The position numbers and the translations under genes were made by a program. Positions 22,302 to 25,201 of a stretch of 25,201 bases of DNA are shown piece after piece. Numbering within the stretch: position 1 is the stretch's first letter; every line of letters begins with the position of its first letter. This DNA is from an uncultured Megasphaera sp. (lineage in GTDB: Bacteria; Bacillota; Negativicutes; Veillonellales; Megasphaeraceae): contig CABQJB010000006.1 of assembly GCA_902464195.1 (NCBI GenBank), forward strand, positions 1-25,201. The letters run 5' to 3'. The notes under the pieces are model-generated. The model ran no database searches and was not told the DNA's origin. It saw nothing but the letters and a program-made list of their open reading frames with translations.

Positions 22302-23174
22302 ATGAATATACAACGTATCGGATTCATCGGGACCGGTGTCATGGGCAGCGGCATGATCCGGAATTTACAGAAAGCCGGCTATCCCGTCAACATCAACACG
22401 CGGACGAAAGCCAAGGCCGAAGATCTCATCCAGGAAGGCTGTCACTGGTTCGATTCGCAGGCGGAACTGGCCGCCCAATCGGACGTCGTCATTACCATGG
22501 TCGGCTATCCCCAAGACGTGGAAGCCGTCTATTTCGGCGACCAGGGCATCTTTCGCGGCAAACAGGACGGTTTCGTCATCGATATGACCACGTCCAGTCC
22601 TGCCCTGGCCAAACGCATCTACACCCAGGCTAAAAAGCAGGGCATCGAAGCCTTGGATGCACCCGTTTCCGGTGGCGACATCGGCGCCCGTCAAGGGACA
22701 TTGGCCATCATGGGCGGCGGTGAAGAAGCAGCCTTTGAAGCCATGAAATCTATTTTTTCAGCTATGGGCCAGACCCTGACCTATTTCGGCCCGGCCGGCA
22801 GCGGCCAATATGCCAAGATGAGCAACCAAATCGCCATCGCCTCAAACATGATGGGCGTCTGCGAAGCCATGGCCTACGCGAAAAAAAGCGGCCTCGACCC
22901 AGAAAAAGTCATCGCCACCCTTTCCGCCGGAGCCGCCGGCTCCTGGTCCCTGTCCCATCTGGCACCGCGCATGCTGAAAGGCGATACAGCACCAGGATTC
23001 TATATCAAGCACTTCCTCAAAGACATGCGCATCGCCATCGAATCGGCAGACGAAATGGGACTGGACCTGCCAGGACTGCGCTTAGCCAAAAAACTCTACG
23101 ACCAGCTGGCCGACCAAGGCATGGAAAACTGCGGGACCCAGGCCTTGTTCCAGTGGTATGCAAGACAAAAATAA
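22302..23174 (+). CDS. NAD(P)-dependent 3-hydroxyacid dehydrogenase (3-hydroxyisobutyrate / tartronate semialdehyde reductase family)
   Basis: This is a 290-aa cytoplasmic oxidoreductase of the beta-hydroxyacid dehydrogenase family. The N-terminal Rossmann fold has GFIG-T-G-VMG (G10-x-G12-x-x-G15). The substrate-binding signature is LDAPVSGGDIGARQGTLAIM, and the catalytic Lys lies in GQYAKMSNQ (about residue 170). The C-terminal helical domain contains the family's FYIKHFLKDMRIA segment. Length is normal. AGGAGG lies 7 nt before ATG 22302. It pairs divergently with a GarL-like aldolase, which favours a GarR-like role (tartronate semialdehyde to glycerate) over 3-hydroxyisobutyrate oxidation, but the sequence alone cannot decide. 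It ends 7 nt from the convergent aldo/keto reductase gene. Confidence 0.9.
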   Translation: MNIQRIGFIGTGVMGSGMIRNLQKAGYPVNINTRTKAKAEDLIQEGCHWFDSQAELAAQSDVVITMVGYPQDVEAVYFGDQGIFRGKQDGFVIDMTTSSPALAKRIYTQAKKQGIEALDAPVSGGDIGARQGTLAIMGGGEEAAFEAMKSIFSAMGQTLTYFGPAGSGQYAKMSNQIAIASNMMGVCEAMAYAKKSGLDPEKVIATLSAGAAGSWSLSHLAPRMLKGDTAPGFYIKHFLKDMRIAIESADEMGLDLPGLRLAKKLYDQLADQGMENCGTQALFQWYARQK

Positions 23175-23181
23175 GAAAAAG

Positions 23182-23991
23182 TCAGTCCTCATACCAGCCA
23201 AACAGGGTTTTCCCCGTCTCTAACTGCTGAATCCGAGCCATGTCGTCCAGCGTCAGGGTGGCGTCGAAAATATCGAGGTTCTCAATCATCCGCTCCCGGT
23301 GGGATGATTTCGGGATGACGCCGATGCCCTGCTGCACCAGGTACAGCAAGGCAACCTGTGCGGCCGTTTTGCTGTATTTCTGGCCGACAGCCTGTAAAAT
23401 GGGCTCCTGGAATATGGGCTTTTTCCTTTCTGTAAAAGGGCTCCATGCCTGCATTTGTGTTCCCTGTGCCACAAGTGCCCTCTGGAGCTCTTTTCGTCTG
23501 TAATAGACGTGGCACTCGACTTGGTTGATCATGGGAGTAATATTACAACTTCCGATAAAATCAAGGTATTCCCGGGCATTGAAATTGGAAATGCCAATGG
23601 CCCGGACTATTCCCCGGCGGTAGGCTTCGGTCAAGGCCCGATACATATCCAAAGCCTCATCGTAAGGCTCGTGGATGAGCATCAAGTCGATATAGTCGGT
23701 CTGCAACCGGGCCAGCGATTCTTCGATGCCCTGCCAGGCCAGCTCATAGCCGGCTCGGGTCTGACAGAGTTTCGTCGTAATGAATATATCCTCCCGGCGA
23801 AGGCCGCTTTCGGCCACAGCCTGGCCGACGATAGCCTCATTATCGTACATGTGCGCCGTATCGATGAGACGGTAGCCGACGGATAAGGCCTCCCGGATGG
23901 CCTGCTTCCCCGCTTCGCCCTTCAGCATCCACGTACCAAAACCGACAGCCGGCATAGTCAGGCCATTATTCAGAATAATGTGCTTGTGCAT
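23182..23991 (-). CDS. Aldo/keto reductase
   Basis: This 269-aa NADPH-dependent carbonyl reductase is a (beta/alpha)8 barrel of the AKR5-like prokaryotic group. The catalytic tetrad is complete: D44 and Y49 in DTAHMYDNE, K74 in ITTKL and H107 in LMLIHEP. The C-terminal cofactor loop IPKSSHRERMIENLDIF is typical. AGGAAG lies 9 nt before ATG 23991 and overlaps the TAG stop of the LacI-family gene, so the two are cotranscribed and probably translationally coupled. The regulator may control this reductase; substrate unknown. It converges on the dehydrogenase gene with only 7 nt between stops and no clear hairpin. Confidence 0.92.
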   Translation of the reverse strand: MHKHIILNNGLTMPAVGFGTWMLKGEAGKQAIREALSVGYRLIDTAHMYDNEAIVGQAVAESGLRREDIFITTKLCQTRAGYELAWQGIEESLARLQTDYIDLMLIHEPYDEALDMYRALTEAYRRGIVRAIGISNFNAREYLDFIGSCNITPMINQVECHVYYRRKELQRALVAQGTQMQAWSPFTERKKPIFQEPILQAVGQKYSKTAAQVALLYLVQQGIGVIPKSSHRERMIENLDIFDATLTLDDMARIQQLETGKTLFGWYED

Positions 23992-24004
23992 AAGTATCCG
24001 CTTC

Positions 24005-25021
24005 CTAGAGGTTTTCGAGCAGCCGGATTTCGTTCTTCATGAGGTACCATGTCTTATCCGGCAGGCGGCCGTTGACGAGGTACTCGAAGGCCAGCTGCAC
24101 GGACAAGCGTCCCTGGCGCGTCGGATGCTGGAACAGGATGGCCTTGACGATGCCGCAGCGCATCATTTCAACAGTGGTCGGCACGCTGTCAAAGGCGATG
24201 ACGAGCGGCCGCTTCTCTTCCGGCAGCTGCATAACGGCCCGGCAGGCCCCGTATACGCCGCCAGCCATGCAGAACATCGCGGAAATATCGGGGCGTTTCT
24301 GCAACAATTCCTTCGTGCGCTCGTAAGAGCAAATCTCGTCATCGCCGTTCTCGACGATACCTGCGATGGTGAAATCTGGCAGGCGTTCCATGCGGTGGCG
24401 AAATCCTTCGAGGCGCAGCCGATGGCCGAGGACCTGGCGGCTGCCCATGACGAGTCCTACAGAGGCTTTCTTGCCGAGGAGGAGCTCTAGGAGGGCACAG
24501 GCCGTCTCACCGCCGTTAAAGTAATCGCTGCCGACATAGGCGCGGCGCTGCGAGCTGTCGATATCACTGACGACGGTGAGGACGAAGATGCCATCAGCCA
24601 CGAGCGAATCAATGGCCGCCGCGATGCGGGGATCGTCAATGGGGCTGATGATCAGCGCATTGACCTGGTGGCGCATCGACTCCATCAAGGCGAGCTGCTT
24701 TTCGACGTCGTAGCCTTTCATCAGATAGTAGCGGACCTTAAGGCCGTAGACAGCATAGGAACTTGCCGCCAGGTCCATGCCGTGGATGACATCGTCAAAG
24801 AAGGCATTGCCTTCGGACGGCAGCAGCACGCCGATGACAGGATTGTTCTTGCGCGCTGCCAGCGCCTTGCCGGCAGGGTTCGGCTCGTAGCCGAGCTGCT
24901 TGGCCATCTTGCGGATCATGGCAGCCGTCTCGGCGTTGACGCGACCGCGTCCGTTGAGGGCCCGGTCGACGGTTCCCCGCGACACCCCGCAAAGTTCTGC
25001 TATTTTCTTCATCGTGACCAT
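24005..25021 (-). CDS. LacI/GalR-family transcriptional regulator
   Basis: This is a 338-aa DNA-binding regulator. The N-terminal LacI helix-turn-helix is clear (MKKIAELCGVSRGTVDRALN, then GRVNAET), followed by the hinge (LGYEPNPAGKALAARKN) and a periplasmic-binding-protein-like sugar sensor domain (NPVIGVLLPSEGNAFFDDVIHGM onward). I prefer ATG 25021 (AAGGATG about 10 nt upstream) or ATG 25012, which puts the HTH right at the N-terminus. The longer frame to 25087 adds a tail outside the family. The next gene, an aldo/keto reductase, starts 13 nt after the stop. The effector is likely a sugar or polyol, by family. Confidence 0.9.
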   Translation of the reverse strand: MVTMKKIAELCGVSRGTVDRALNGRGRVNAETAAMIRKMAKQLGYEPNPAGKALAARKNNPVIGVLLPSEGNAFFDDVIHGMDLAASSYAVYGLKVRYYLMKGYDVEKQLALMESMRHQVNALIISPIDDPRIAAAIDSLVADGIFVLTVVSDIDSSQRRAYVGSDYFNGGETACALLELLLGKKASVGLVMGSRQVLGHRLRLEGFRHRMERLPDFTIAGIVENGDDEICSYERTKELLQKRPDISAMFCMAGGVYGACRAVMQLPEEKRPLVIAFDSVPTTVEMMRCGIVKAILFQHPTRQGRLSVQLAFEYLVNGRLPDKTWYLMKNEIRLLENL

Positions 25022-25106
25022 GACATTCACATCCTTATCCGCATGTAGCCACATCCTTGTCGTCAGACTCCGGATTCCCTGCAACATGCTCTCTCTATAT
25101 TGAACC

Positions 25107-25130
25107 TCTCCCGCTTATAGAAGCGGGAGA
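25107..25130. terminator. Perfect hairpin at the 3' end of the right-edge gene
   Basis: A 10-bp perfect stem, TCTCCCGCTT with AAGCGGGAGA, closes an ATAG loop. The stop codon of the right-edge minus-strand gene lies in the stem and loop. No long T-run follows on the minus strand, so it may be a weak terminator or an RNA-stabilising hairpin. Confidence 0.45.
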
Positions 25131-25201
25131 TTCTTGAGAAGGTTGCTGTTTAAGTTTCCTCCTGAAATCAGGATAGCCTTATTCTCAAAGGGCTGTCCAA
25201 A
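25115..25201 (-). CDS. C-terminal end of a probable serine/threonine dehydratase (partial)
   Basis: On the minus strand 28 codons are open from the window edge to TAA 25115-25117, reading FGQPFENKAILISGGNL and ending with leucine-rich residues. The ILISGGN-L-N-LL ending resembles the tail of PLP-dependent threonine/serine ammonia-lyases (VVLSGGNIDVNLL in TdcB/IlvA-like enzymes). It lies upstream of the LacI-family gene on the same strand. Only the tail is visible, so the assignment is tentative. Confidence 0.5.
   Translation of the reverse strand, partial: FGQPFENKAILISGGNLNSNLLKNLPLL

Noticed and set aside
1..25201. CRISPR array, tRNA or rRNA genes
   Set aside because: No regularly spaced repeats and no cloverleaf or rRNA-like stretches were seen on either strand.

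Overview
The window looks like a chromosomal segment of a Negativicutes bacterium (diderm Firmicutes), most like Megasphaera or a close relative. Ribosome binding sites and promoters are Firmicute-type (AAGGAGG; TTGACA-17-TATACT), yet a Gram-negative-type RND efflux pair is present. The genus is inferred from overall character, not from a database match.

Region 1 (1 to about 8255) is accessory DNA, almost all on the minus strand. It holds a tyrosine recombinase (19-1134), a compact type I toxin-antitoxin locus (26-aa holin-like toxin at 1497-1577, antisense RNA at about 1399-1484), and a two-gene cassette. The cassette is a roughly 1777-aa protein ending in a STAND/Orc-like P-loop ATPase with a probable winged helix (2772-8105), followed by an overlapping 346-aa gene whose product ends in a HEPN-type RNDISH (R-x4-H) motif (1745-2785). 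I recognise neither as a named system. A giant ATPase plus a candidate RNase, beside an integrase and a type I toxin, is a plausible undescribed anti-phage or abortive-infection module. A deletion-scarred copy of the toxin-antitoxin intergenic region at 8195-8254 sits at the other side of the cassette in the same orientation and may mark the right edge of the island.

Region 2 (8255-13680) holds an HD-domain hydrolase with a long inverted repeat over its promoter and ribosome binding site, then an RND efflux operon: a periplasmic adaptor lipoprotein and an AcrB/HAE1-type transporter. The transporter is interrupted by one in-frame TAG exactly between its two six-helix halves.

Region 3 (13680-18290) is a minus-strand run LysR regulator - OYE-family flavin oxidoreductase - YfcE-like phosphodiesterase - nitrilase, divergent from an EamA/DMT permease. 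A perfect-arm palindrome lies in the divergent gap.

Region 4 (18290-25201) holds an exported metallo-beta-lactamase-fold protein, a LysE-family exporter, a TerC-family membrane protein controlled by a yybP-ykoY (Mn2+) riboswitch with a clear terminator switch, a divergent HpcH/HpaI aldolase and 3-hydroxyacid dehydrogenase pair (GarL/GarR-like logic) sharing a symmetric promoter, a LacI-family regulator with an aldo/keto reductase downstream, and the last codons of a probable serine/threonine dehydratase at the right edge. Two inverted copies of a roughly 125-bp terminator-associated intergenic repeat lie at 13552-13678 and 20419-20542. I saw no tRNA, rRNA or CRISPR array.
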